Source of the DNA: JACCUZ01 sp038246575
GTDB taxonomy: Bacteria > Actinomycetota > Actinomycetes > JACCUZ01
Direction: 5' to 3'
DNA length: 20,505 bases
Assembly (NCBI GenBank): GCA_038246575.1
Contig: JBBRVU010000061.1
Location: 1 to 20,505, forward strand
Below are positions 7,373 to 14,944 of the stretch, piece after piece. The first letter of the stretch is position 1. Every line of letters begins with the position of its first letter. A program made the position numbers and the translations under genes. Under the pieces are notes generated by a model. That model made no database searches, was not told the DNA's origin, and saw only the letters and a list, made by a program, of their open reading frames with translations.

Positions 7373-8253
7373 GTGCCGTCGAGGAGCCCGCCGCGCCGCT
7401 GGCCGAGCTGGTCGTGGTCACCGGGATGTCCGGAGCAGGGCGCACCACGGCGGCCCGGGTCCTGGAGGACCAGGGTTGGTTCGTCGTGGACAACCTGCCG
7501 CCGGCGCTGTTGCCGACACTCGCCGAGCTCGGTGCCCGGGCTCGGGGAAACGTCCTGAAGCTGGCTGCGGTCGTCGACGTCCGCGGTCGGCCGTTCTTCG
7601 ACGACCTGCGGGCCGCCCTCGCGGACCTGTCGACCGCCGGTGTCGACCCGCGGATCATCTTCCTCGAGGCTTCTGACGACGTGCTCGTCCGCCGTTACGA
7701 GGCAAACCGTCGCCCGCACCCGCTGCAGAGCGACCGTCGGCTGGCCGACGGGATCGCTGCCGAGCGGGCGATGCTGCGCGACCTGCGGGCCGACGCCGAC
7801 ATCGTCATCGACACCTCGTCGCTGAACGTCCATGAGCTCGCGGCAAAGGTGACGGCCGCCTTCGACGAGGTCTCGCCTGAGCTGCACGCCACGGTGATGT
7901 CCTTCGGCTACAAGTACGGCCTTCCGGTCGACGCCGACATCGTCATGGACTGTCGCTTCCTGCCCAACCCGCACTGGGTGCCCGAGCTCCGCCCGCAGAC
8001 CGGGCAGGATGCGCCGGTGCGCGACTACGTCCTGGCCCAGCTGGGTGCGACCGAGTTCCTCGACAGTGCCGCCGACCTGCTCCGCGTCATCGGCGAGGGC
8101 TACCAGCGCGAGGGCAAGCGCTACGCGATGGTCGCCGTGGGGTGCACCGGGGGCAAGCACCGCTCCGTGGCGATCGCGGAGGAGATCCGCCGCCGGCTCG
8201 TCGACAGCGGTGTCGACGCGGTGGTCGAGCATCGTGACCTGGGGCGCGAGTGA
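7369..8253 (+). CDS. rapZ: RapZ/YvcJ-family nucleotide-binding protein (RNase adapter family)
   Basis: This 294-residue member of the RapZ family is known in E. coli as the RNase adapter that senses glucosamine-6-phosphate and in Bacillus as the GTPase YvcJ. A P-loop lies at 19-27 (GMSGAGRTT), with Arg at the usual Walker A Lys position. VDNLPP follows near residue 40. The conserved C-terminal RNA-binding-type motif GCTGGKHRSVA is intact. The ATG overlaps the uvrC stop by 4 nt, and yvcK and whiA follow, which is the standard actinobacterial and Gram-positive order. Its actinobacterial role is not well defined; function in envelope precursor or RNA metabolism is inferred from the family. Confidence 0.96.
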   Translation: MSAVEEPAAPLAELVVVTGMSGAGRTTAARVLEDQGWFVVDNLPPALLPTLAELGARARGNVLKLAAVVDVRGRPFFDDLRAALADLSTAGVDPRIIFLEASDDVLVRRYEANRRPHPLQSDRRLADGIAAERAMLRDLRADADIVIDTSSLNVHELAAKVTAAFDEVSPELHATVMSFGYKYGLPVDADIVMDCRFLPNPHWVPELRPQTGQDAPVRDYVLAQLGATEFLDSAADLLRVIGEGYQREGKRYAMVAVGCTGGKHRSVAIAEEIRRRLVDSGVDAVVEHRDLGRE

Positions 8254-8272
8254 CCGGCGACATGGGCCGCGC

Positions 8273-9268
8273 GTGAACAGCTCTGCCGTCGTGGCCCTGG
8301 GGGGTGGCCACGGTCTAGCGGCTGTCCTGCGGGCGCTGCGGCGGGTGACTGACGAGCTGACCGCGGTCGTGACCGTGGCCGACGACGGCGGCTCCAGCGG
8401 CCGGCTGCGCCGTGAGCTGGGCGTGCTGCCGCCGGGCGACCTGCGGATGGCGCTGGCCGCACTCTGCGGTGACGACGAGTGGGGGCAGACCTGGAGCCGG
8501 GTCGCACAGCACCGCTTCCGCACCGAGGGTGACCTGCACGACCACTCGGTGGGCAACCTGCTGATCGTGGCGCTGTGGGAGCTGCTCGGCGACTCCGTGC
8601 AGGGGCTGGACTGGGTCGCCCGGCTGCTCGGCGCGCACGGCCGGGTGCTGCCGATGTCGTTGGTGCCGTTGGACATCGAGGCAGTCGTCGAGCTCGACGA
8701 CATCGATGGCGCCGGGGCTGGCGGCGGCGCCGGTTGTCTCGCGACCGTACGCGGACAGGTCGCCGTTGCCAGCACCACCGGCCGGGTTCTGCAGCTGGGT
8801 CTCGTGCCCGATCGGCCGCCGGCCTGCAAGGAGGCGGTCGCCGCGGTCCTCGACGCCGACTTCGTGGTGCTCGGCCCCGGGTCCTGGTTCACCAGCGTCA
8901 TCCCGCACCTGCTGGTGCCCGACCTCGCCGCGGCTCTGACCACCACGAGTGCCCGGCGAGTCGTGGTGCTCAACCTGGCACCGCAGCCGGGGGAGACGGC
9001 GGGGTTCGCACCCGAGACCCACCTCGAGGTGCTGGCCGCACACGCACCGGACCTGCGGCTCGACCTGGTGCTGGCCGACATCGGTGCCGTGCCCGACCCC
9101 GGGTCGCTGCGCGCCGTTGCTGCGGGCCTCGGTGCGCAGGTGCACCTCGCACCTCTGGCCGATGTAGACGACCCGAACGTGCACGACCCGGACCTGTTGG
9201 CGGCTGCGTTCGACCGACTGTTCTCCGATGCGCTCTCCACCGACCGCCTTCCGAGTGACAGGATGTGA
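8273..9268 (+). CDS. yvcK: YvcK/CofD-like family protein (gluconeogenesis factor)
   Basis: This 331-residue protein belongs to the YvcK branch of the CofD-like fold, which binds UDP-sugars and supports cell-wall synthesis and growth on gluconeogenic carbon sources. Motifs seen are ALGGGHGLAAVLRAL at the N-terminus, TVADDGGSSGRLR, PPGDLRMALAALC, DHSVGNLLI and VLGPGSWFTSVIPHLLV. The frame is open far into rapZ, but the GTG at 8273 puts the Gly-rich motif at residue 9, as in relatives, and leaves a 19-bp gap after rapZ. No strong ribosome binding site precedes it, so coupling to rapZ translation is likely. It is distinguished from the true CofD transferase by the whiA/rapZ neighbourhood. Confidence 0.95.
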   Translation: MNSSAVVALGGGHGLAAVLRALRRVTDELTAVVTVADDGGSSGRLRRELGVLPPGDLRMALAALCGDDEWGQTWSRVAQHRFRTEGDLHDHSVGNLLIVALWELLGDSVQGLDWVARLLGAHGRVLPMSLVPLDIEAVVELDDIDGAGAGGGAGCLATVRGQVAVASTTGRVLQLGLVPDRPPACKEAVAAVLDADFVVLGPGSWFTSVIPHLLVPDLAAALTTTSARRVVVLNLAPQPGETAGFAPETHLEVLAAHAPDLRLDLVLADIGAVPDPGSLRAVAAGLGAQVHLAPLADVDDPNVHDPDLLAAAFDRLFSDALSTDRLPSDRM

Positions 9269-9272
9269 GCCC

Positions 9273-10253
9273 ATGGCCATGACCGCCGCCGTCAAGGACG
9301 AGCTCGCGCACCTCACGGTGACGCGGACCTGCTGCCGCAAGGCGGAGGTTTCATCGATCCTGCGCTTCGCCGGCGGCCTGCACATCGTGAGCGGGCGCAT
9401 CGTCGTCGAGGCCGAGCTCGACAGTGGAGCCACCGCCCGACGGCTTCGCAAGGACATCGCCGAGGTCTACGGCCACGCCTCCGAGGTCGCTGTCGTCGCG
9501 GCCGCCGGTTTGCGCAAGGGCAGCCGCTATCTCGTCCGGGTCGCCAAGGACGGCGAGGCGCTGGCCCGCCAGACCGGGCTTCTCGACGGTCGCGGCCGAC
9601 CCGTGCGCGGACTGCCGCCGCAGGTGGTGTCCGGCGCGCTCTGTGACGCCGAGGCCGCCTGGCGCGGAGCCTTCCTGGCCCACGGCTCGCTGACCGAGCC
9701 CGGCCGCTCCTCGGCGCTCGAGATCACCTGCCCCGGCCCGGAGGCCGCGCTGGCCCTGGTCGGAGCAGCCCGGCGGATGGGCATCGCGTCCAAGGCCCGC
9801 GAGGTACGCGGGGTGGACCGGGTCGTGATCCGTGACGGCGACGCCATCGGTGACCTGCTGACCCGCCTCGGGGCGCCGGACAGCCGGCTGGCCTGGGAGG
9901 AGCGGCGGATGCGCCGCGAGGTGCGGGCGACCGCAAACCGGCTGGCCAACTTCGACGATGCCAACATGCGCCGCTCCGCCCGGGCCGCGGTTGCGGCCGG
10001 GTCCCGGGTGTCCAGGGCGCTGGAGATCCTCGGCGAGCAGCTGCCCGACCACCTGCGGGCGGCCGGCGAGCTGCGGCTGAACCACAAGCACGCGAGCCTC
10101 GAGGAGCTCGGCGGGCTCGCCGACCCGCCGATGACCAAGGACGCCGTCGCCGGCCGGATCCGCCGATTGCTGGCGCTGGCCGACAAGCGGGCCTCCGACC
10201 TCGGCATCGCCGGCACCGACGCCAACATCACCCCCGACATGCTCGACGCGTAG
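9273..10253 (+). CDS. whiA: WhiA sporulation/division transcriptional regulator
   Basis: This 326-residue protein is a DNA-binding regulator with a degenerate LAGLIDADG homing-endonuclease fold and a C-terminal helix-turn-helix. In Streptomyces it acts with WhiB to switch on sporulation septation genes; in non-sporulating bacteria it affects division and chromosome segregation. It begins MAMTAAVKDEL and carries TRTCCRKAE, LRFAGGLH, GLPPQVVSGA, AWRGAFLAHGSLTEPGRSS, ANRLANFDDAN, and the C-terminal KHASLEELGGLADPPMTKDA. The ATG at 9273 is 4 bp after yvcK and matches the known N-terminus; the open frame back to 9228 is ignored. It is the last gene of the uvrC-rapZ-yvcK-whiA run. Confidence 0.97.
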   Translation: MAMTAAVKDELAHLTVTRTCCRKAEVSSILRFAGGLHIVSGRIVVEAELDSGATARRLRKDIAEVYGHASEVAVVAAAGLRKGSRYLVRVAKDGEALARQTGLLDGRGRPVRGLPPQVVSGALCDAEAAWRGAFLAHGSLTEPGRSSALEITCPGPEAALALVGAARRMGIASKAREVRGVDRVVIRDGDAIGDLLTRLGAPDSRLAWEERRMRREVRATANRLANFDDANMRRSARAAVAAGSRVSRALEILGEQLPDHLRAAGELRLNHKHASLEELGGLADPPMTKDAVAGRIRRLLALADKRASDLGIAGTDANITPDMLDA

Positions 10254-10279
10254 CCCCGCAACCCCTCCGCTGCGCTCAA

Positions 10280-10315
10280 CCCGCGCCCACGCCCCCACGC
10301 CCCCCGCCCGCGCCC
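10280..10315. repeat. C-rich tract, G-quadruplex potential on the minus strand
   Basis: Six runs of three or more C (10280-82, 10286-88, 10292-96, 10300-05, 10307-09, 10313-15) are separated by 1-3 nt. The complementary strand therefore meets the G3+N1-7 quadruplex pattern with tracts to spare. It lies 27 bp after the whiA stop. Confidence 0.7.
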
Positions 10316-10338
10316 GCAGCCGCAGCCGCAGCCGCAGC
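10315..10338. repeat. CGCAGC hexanucleotide tandem repeat
   Basis: Four exact copies of CGCAGC in a row lie between the C-rich tract and the large inverted repeat. This is a simple-sequence repeat, likely variable in copy number. It is not in a credible reading frame. Confidence 0.85.
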
Positions 10339-10340
10339 CG

Positions 10341-10434
10341 CGCAGTCGACCACGTACAGCACCCGGGAGATCGCTTCAGCAGGTGTGTACGCCTGCTGAA
10401 GCGATCACCCGCCTGCCAAACGTGGTCGACTGCG
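10341..10434. repeat. 94-bp nested inverted repeat (two concentric perfect 15-bp stems)
   Basis: The outer arms CGCAGTCGACCACGT (10341-10355) and their exact complement (10420-10434) enclose a second pair. The inner arms GATCGCTTCAGCAGG (10369-10383) and their exact complement (10392-10406) surround an 8-nt loop. After one A/A mismatch the inner stem gains 4 more base pairs (CGGG with CCCG, 10364-10367 and 10408-10411). The short segments between stems (10356-10363 and 10412-10419) do not pair. It is non-coding, lies between whiA and gap, and could act as a terminator for the whiA operon, a REP/MITE-like element, or a protein-binding site. The rest of 10254-10543 holds no gene. Confidence 0.9.
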
Positions 10435-10494
10435 GGAGTACGAGCGGGCGGGCGTCTCGACTGGTGAGGCGGGGCAGCGGGGCCGTCCCGAGGG

Positions 10495-10512
10495 GCGGAT
10501 AGGCTCATCCGC
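10495..10512 (+). promoter_or_regulatory. gap promoter -10 inside an inverted repeat
   Basis: TAGGCT (10500-10505) is a good actinobacterial -10 and would start transcription near 10512, giving a leader of about 32 nt with GAGGAG 6 nt before the gap GTG. It lies in the inverted repeat GCGGAT-AGGCTC-ATCCGC, so a repressor or a leader hairpin could act here. No clear -35 is present. Confidence 0.45.
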
Positions 10513-10543
10513 GGAGTTGCAAGCGTCGATCGAGGAGACTGTC

Positions 10544-11551
<1,008 letters not shown>

Positions 11552-11589
11552 CAGCGCCGCCGGGGCAGTCGGAGCCGTCGGAGCGGTCG

Positions 11590-12798
11590 ATGCGGACCAT
11601 CGACGACCTGGGGGACCTGCGCGGTCGACGGGTGCTGGTCCGCTCGGACCTCAACGTGCCGCTGGACGGGCACCGCATCACCGACGACGGGCGGATCCGC
11701 GCCAGCGTCCCGACCATCCGCGACCTCGCCGACCGCGGCGCCCGCGTCGTGGTCTGCGCGCACCTGGGGCGACCCAAGGGCAAGCCGGTCGCGGACTACT
11801 CCCTCGCGCCGGTCGCCGCCCGGCTCGCCGAGGTGCTCGGTCGCCCGGTGGAGTTCGCCACCGACACGGTTGGTGACAGCGCCCACGCGGCGGTCGGCGG
11901 GCTCGGTGACGGCGACGTCGCGCTGCTGGAGAACCTGCGCTACAACGCCGGCGAGGAGAGCAAGGACGACGCCGCGCGGGCAGCCTTCGCCGACGAGCTG
12001 GCCGCGCTGGCCGACGTCTACGTCGGCGACGGCTTCGGTGCCGTGCACCGCAAGCACGCGAGCGTGTACGACGTGCCTCGCCGGTTGCCGCACGCGGCCG
12101 GTGGACTGGTGCTGGCCGAGACCGAGGTGCTGGAGCGACTCACCGGCACGCCCGAGCGCCCGTACACCGTGGTGCTCGGCGGGTCGAAGGTCTCCGACAA
12201 GCTCGGCGTGATCGACCACCTGATCGGGTCGGTCGACTCGCTGCTCATCGGCGGCGGCATGGTCTTCACCTTCCTCAAGGCCCAGGGTCACGAGGTCGGG
12301 CGCAGTCTGCTCGAGGAGGACCAGCTCGACGCGGTGCGCGGCTACCTCGAGCAGGCCGAGGGCAAGGGAGTCGAGATCGTGCTCCCGGTCGACATCGTCG
12401 CGGCCACCGACTTCTCGGCCGACGCCGAGCACGACGTGGTGGCGGTCGACGCGATCCCCGCCGACCGGCTCGGGCTGGACATCGGTCCCGAGAGCGGCCG
12501 GCTCTTCGCCGAGCACATCGCCAAGGCGCGCACCGTGTTCTGGAACGGCCCGATGGGCGTCTTCGAGCTGGCGCCGTTCTCCGCGGGCACCCGTGCGGTG
12601 GCGCAGGCGCTGACCGAGGTCGACGCGGCCGGCGGGCTGACGGTCGTGGGTGGTGGCGACTCGGCCGCCGCGGTCCGGGCGCTGGGCTTCGCCGAGTCGG
12701 CCTTCGGCCACATCTCGACCGGCGGCGGCGCGAGCCTGGAGTTCCTCGAAGGCAAGGCCCTGCCGGGTCTGGCCGCCCTCTCCGACGTGGAGGACTGA
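11590..12798 (+). CDS. pgk: Phosphoglycerate kinase
   Basis: This 402-residue enzyme transfers phosphate from 1,3-bisphosphoglycerate to ADP, taking the product of the upstream Gap. Family motifs in order are VLVRSDLNVPLDG, CAHLGRPKG, the hinge region GDGFGAVHRKHAS, VVLGGSKVSDKLGVIDHL, WNGPMGVFE, and the nucleotide-binding end VVGGGDSAAAV with STGGGASLEFLEG. The frame is open well into gap, but the ATG at 11590 has GGAG 6 nt upstream and gives the normal N-terminus. It is 38 bp after gap and 5 bp before tpiA, so the three are probably one transcript. Length and active-site residues are normal. Confidence 0.98.
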   Translation: MRTIDDLGDLRGRRVLVRSDLNVPLDGHRITDDGRIRASVPTIRDLADRGARVVVCAHLGRPKGKPVADYSLAPVAARLAEVLGRPVEFATDTVGDSAHAAVGGLGDGDVALLENLRYNAGEESKDDAARAAFADELAALADVYVGDGFGAVHRKHASVYDVPRRLPHAAGGLVLAETEVLERLTGTPERPYTVVLGGSKVSDKLGVIDHLIGSVDSLLIGGGMVFTFLKAQGHEVGRSLLEEDQLDAVRGYLEQAEGKGVEIVLPVDIVAATDFSADAEHDVVAVDAIPADRLGLDIGPESGRLFAEHIAKARTVFWNGPMGVFELAPFSAGTRAVAQALTEVDAAGGLTVVGGGDSAAAVRALGFAESAFGHISTGGGASLEFLEGKALPGLAALSDVED

Positions 12799-12803
12799 CG
12801 ACG

Positions 12804-13595
12804 ATGGCACGCACCCCGCTCATGGCGGGCAACTGGAAGATGAACCTCAACCACTTCGAGGCCATCGCTCTGGTGCAGAAGCTGGCGTTCTCGCTGACCG
12901 ACGAGGACTTCGACGCCGTCGAGGTCGCGGTGCTGCCGCCGTTCACCGACATCCGCACCGTGCAGACGCTGGTTGACGGCGACAAGCTGCGCATCGTCTA
13001 CGGCGCGCAGGACGTGTCGGCCTACGAGTCCGGCGCCCACACCGGTGAGGTCGCGGCCTCGATGCTGGCCAAGCTCGGCTGCCGCTACGTCACGGTCGGC
13101 CACTCCGAGCGCCGTGCCGACCACCACGAGGACGACGGCCTGGTCAACGCGAAGGTGACCACGGCCTTCGCGCACAAGCTGGTGCCGATCCTGTGCATCG
13201 GCGAGCCGCTCGAGGTCCGCCAGGAGGGCAAGCACGTCGAGCACACGCTGGCCCAGCTCAGCGGCGGCCTCGCGGGGGTCCCGGCCGAGCAGGCCCGACA
13301 GGTCGTCGTGGCCTACGAGCCGGTCTGGGCGATCGGCACCGGCGAGGTGGCGACGCCGGAGGACGCGCAGGAGGTCTGCGCGGCGATCCGCACCCGCCTC
13401 GCCGAGCTGTACTCCGGTGACCTTGCCGACGGCGTCCGCATCCTCTACGGCGGCTCGGTCAAGCCGTCCAACGCGGCCGGAATCATGGCCCAGACCGACG
13501 TCGACGGGGCGCTCGTGGGCGGCGCCAGCATCGTGGGCGAGGACTTCGTCAGCATCTGCCGCTACCGGACCGCACCCGACCCGGTCGCCTCCTGA
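12804..13595 (+). CDS. tpiA: Triosephosphate isomerase
   Basis: This 263-residue TIM-barrel enzyme interconverts dihydroxyacetone phosphate and glyceraldehyde-3-phosphate. The catalytic set is complete: N10 and K12 in AGNWKMN, H100 in VGHSERR, and E172 in AYEPVWAIGTG, which leads into the mobile loop. The phosphate-binding YGGSVKPSNA and GALVGGAS lie near the C-terminus. The ATG is 5 bp after pgk, with GGAGG (12789-12793) 10 nt upstream inside the pgk stop region, so translation is coupled to pgk. Confidence 0.98.
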   Translation: MARTPLMAGNWKMNLNHFEAIALVQKLAFSLTDEDFDAVEVAVLPPFTDIRTVQTLVDGDKLRIVYGAQDVSAYESGAHTGEVAASMLAKLGCRYVTVGHSERRADHHEDDGLVNAKVTTAFAHKLVPILCIGEPLEVRQEGKHVEHTLAQLSGGLAGVPAEQARQVVVAYEPVWAIGTGEVATPEDAQEVCAAIRTRLAELYSGDLADGVRILYGGSVKPSNAAGIMAQTDVDGALVGGASIVGEDFVSICRYRTAPDPVAS

Positions 13596-13597
13596 CG

Positions 13598-13603
13598 TAC
13601 CCT
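13598..13603 (+). promoter_or_regulatory. possible -10 box for secG
   Basis: TACCCT lies just after the tpiA stop and would start transcription about 40 nt before secG. No convincing -35 was seen, so secG may equally be transcribed from the gap promoter. Confidence 0.25.
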
Positions 13604-13648
13604 GTAGTCCGCCGTGACCGTTGAGACGACCGCCGAAGGAGGCCACGC

Positions 13649-13879
13649 GTGCAGCTCGTATTCGAGATCGTGCTGGTGATCGCGAGCGTGATGATGATCG
13701 TGTTCGTGCTGCTCCACAAGGGCAAGGGCGGCGGCCTCTCCGACCTCTTCGGCGGCGGCGCGACGTCGTCGCTGGGCGGCTCCGCGGTCGTCGAGCGCAA
13801 CCTGGACCGGCTCACCATCGGCATGGGCATCATCTGGATCGCCTCGGTCGTCGGACTGGGGCTTCTGCTCAAGTCCTGA
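13649..13879 (+). CDS. secG: SecG preprotein translocase subunit
   Basis: This 76-residue inner-membrane protein is the small, accessory subunit of the SecYEG export channel. Two hydrophobic segments (about residues 3-22 and 57-74) flank a short polar loop with the family pattern LLHKGKGGGLSDLFGGG. The GTG start at 13649 has an ideal AAGGAGG at 13636-13642, 6 nt upstream. SecG directly after tpiA is the usual arrangement in actinobacteria and other Gram-positives. Length is normal for the family. Confidence 0.96.
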   Translation: MQLVFEIVLVIASVMMIVFVLLHKGKGGGLSDLFGGGATSSLGGSAVVERNLDRLTIGMGIIWIASVVGLGLLLKS

Positions 13880-13914
13880 CTGGCGCGAGCCGCGGACCAT
13901 AGACTGCTGGTCCG
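13876..13914 (+). promoter_or_regulatory. rbpA promoter with -10 inside an inverted repeat
   Basis: CTGACT (13876-13881, resembling TTGACA) and TAGACT (13900-13905) are 18 nt apart, a good housekeeping promoter overlapping the secG stop. The -10 lies in the loop of a perfect 7-bp inverted repeat, CGGACCA-TAGACTGC-TGGTCCG (13893-13914). This could be an operator, or the stem could end secG transcripts. The SigR-type pattern known for rbpA in Streptomyces (GGAAT, 18 nt, GTT) was not seen. Confidence 0.5.
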
Positions 13915-13980
13915 ATCGACCACCGACCCGTACGGGCGGGCTCGACCCGCACACCTCGACACAACTGGGGAGCCAGAGAC

Positions 13981-14319
13981 GTGGCAAGTGGTAACGCCAT
14001 CCGCGGCAGCAGGGTCGGTGCCGGCCCGATGGGCGAGGCAGAGCGGGGCGACACCGCCCCACGCCTGCGCATCTCGTACTGGTGCTCCAACGGGCACGAG
14101 ACCCGGCCGAGCTTCGCCGAGGACACCACCGTCCAGGTGCCCGACATCTGGGACTGTCCCCGCTGCGGCTTCCCCGCCGGCCGGGACGAGCACAACCCTC
14201 CCAGCCCGCCGCGGGTCGAGCCCTACAAGACGCACCTGGCCTACGTGAAGGAGCGGCGCACCGCGAAGGACGGTGCCGCGATCCTCGACGAGGCGCTGGC
14301 CAAGCTGCGCGGCAAGTAG
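13981..14319 (+). CDS. rbpA: RbpA RNA polymerase-binding protein
   Basis: This 112-residue actinobacterial transcription factor binds the principal sigma factor and stabilises the open promoter complex; in mycobacteria it is essential, and it affects rifampicin tolerance. The central domain has the potential metal-binding set C35, H39, C59 and C62 (WCSNGHE and WDCPRCG). The C-terminal sigma-interacting region includes PYKTHLAYVKERR and ends with ILDEALAKLRGK. The GTG start has GGGGAG 8 nt upstream. It has its own promoter after secG and converges on the kinase gene, with 9 bp between stops. Its presence is a strong taxonomic marker for Actinomycetota. Confidence 0.97.
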   Translation: MASGNAIRGSRVGAGPMGEAERGDTAPRLRISYWCSNGHETRPSFAEDTTVQVPDIWDCPRCGFPAGRDEHNPPSPPRVEPYKTHLAYVKERRTAKDGAAILDEALAKLRGK

Positions 14320-14344
14320 CCGACTGCGTCAGCGAGACGCCGGC
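14319..14344. terminator. possible shared terminator of rbpA and the convergent kinase gene
   Basis: A split stem (GCCG with CGGC, then GCGTC with GACGC around a 5-nt loop, with 3 nt bulged on one side) spans the 9-bp gap between the two stop codons. It is short and lacks a T-tract. Confidence 0.3.
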
Positions 14345-14901
14345 AGGGTCCCGTCGATCACGACGTCCGCCCGACCGCGCGTGCCGTCCTCGGCGAAGTG
14401 CGCGTCCTCGAGGGCGCTCCAGCTCAGCCAGTGGGCGCTCATCCGGGCGCCGTCCCGGGCGAGCCCACGGTCCAGTCGTAGGTCACGGTCGACCTCGACC
14501 CACACCCGCAGCGACGACAGCTGGTCGACCGGGGCTGCGGCCGCACCCACCCCTTCGACGACGAGCACGTCGTGGCGAGGCACGTCGACCCAATCGTCGA
14601 ACCGGTCCTGGTCCCAGTCGAAGCGCTGGTAGCGGGCCGCGTGGCCCCGGGCAAGCGGGTCGAGAACCTGCTCGCGCAGCCGCGCCCACACGTCGCGGCC
14701 GAGGCCGGTCCAGCCCTCGTACAGGTCGTCCATGTGCACGACCGGCGCGTCGTCCAGAGCGGCGGCGAGCAGCCCGGCCAGCGTGGTCTTGCCCGAGCCC
14801 GCCGGCCCGTCGACGACGACGAGGCGGACGGCACCCAGCCGGGGCGGGGCGGCGCCCACCCGACGCACCAGGTCGGCGACGTCCGCGGCAGCAGGTCTCA
14901 C
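14329..14901 (-). CDS. P-loop kinase of the uridine kinase-like superfamily
   Basis: This 190-residue ATP-binding protein has a canonical Walker A at 32-39 (GPAGSGKT), an acidic pair D58-D59 in HMDDLYEGW, and a Walker B-like strand DVLVVEGVGA at about 111-120. This layout matches the uridine kinase/phosphoribulokinase-like small-molecule kinases that actinobacterial genomes often annotate as uridine kinase. The true substrate is unknown; it lacks the usual Udk motifs as far as I can recall. I chose the GTG at 14901 because it gives the compact N-terminus usual for such proteins. An ATG at 14946 would add 15 residues and overlap the divergent gene's start codon. It converges on rbpA and diverges from the CoA-transferase gene. 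Confidence 0.82.
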   Translation of the reverse strand: MRPAAADVADLVRRVGAAPPRLGAVRLVVVDGPAGSGKTTLAGLLAAALDDAPVVHMDDLYEGWTGLGRDVWARLREQVLDPLARGHAARYQRFDWDQDRFDDWVDVPRHDVLVVEGVGAAAAPVDQLSSLRVWVEVDRDLRLDRGLARDGARMSAHWLSWSALEDAHFAEDGTRGRADVVIDGTLPASR

Positions 14902-14916
14902 CCGCTCATCATCGCC

Positions 14917-14931
14917 GGGACCATCGGTCCC
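14917..14931. promoter_or_regulatory. palindromic operator candidate between divergent genes
   Basis: GGGACC-ATC-GGTCCC is a perfect 6-bp inverted repeat with a 3-nt centre. It lies in the 43-bp gap between the kinase GTG (14901, minus) and the CoA-transferase ATG (14945, plus), touching the likely -10 of the latter. A regulator bound here could affect both genes. Confidence 0.45.
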
Positions 14932-14937
14932 TACGCT
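14932..14937 (+). promoter_or_regulatory. -10 box of the CoA-transferase gene, implying a leaderless mRNA
   Basis: TACGCT ends 7 nt before the ATG at 14945. No ribosome binding site precedes that ATG, so transcription probably starts at or next to the start codon. On the minus strand GATGAT (14908-14913) stands 6 nt before the kinase GTG and may serve the same way, with a weaker match. Confidence 0.45.
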
Positions 14938-14944
14938 GATCGCC

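Noticed and set aside
7423..7450. Arg in place of the Walker A Lys in RapZ as a loss of function
   Set aside because: As I recall, actinobacterial RapZ homologues commonly have GAGR here, so it is a family trait and not a defect.
5168..9240. Long minus-strand frames opposite uvrC, rapZ and yvcK
   Set aside because: Composition is low-complexity and Arg/Ala-rich, with no recognisable domains; the plus-strand genes are certain.
10254..10543. Small gene or tRNA between whiA and gap
   Set aside because: No frame has credible codon use, and the large stems do not fold as a cloverleaf.
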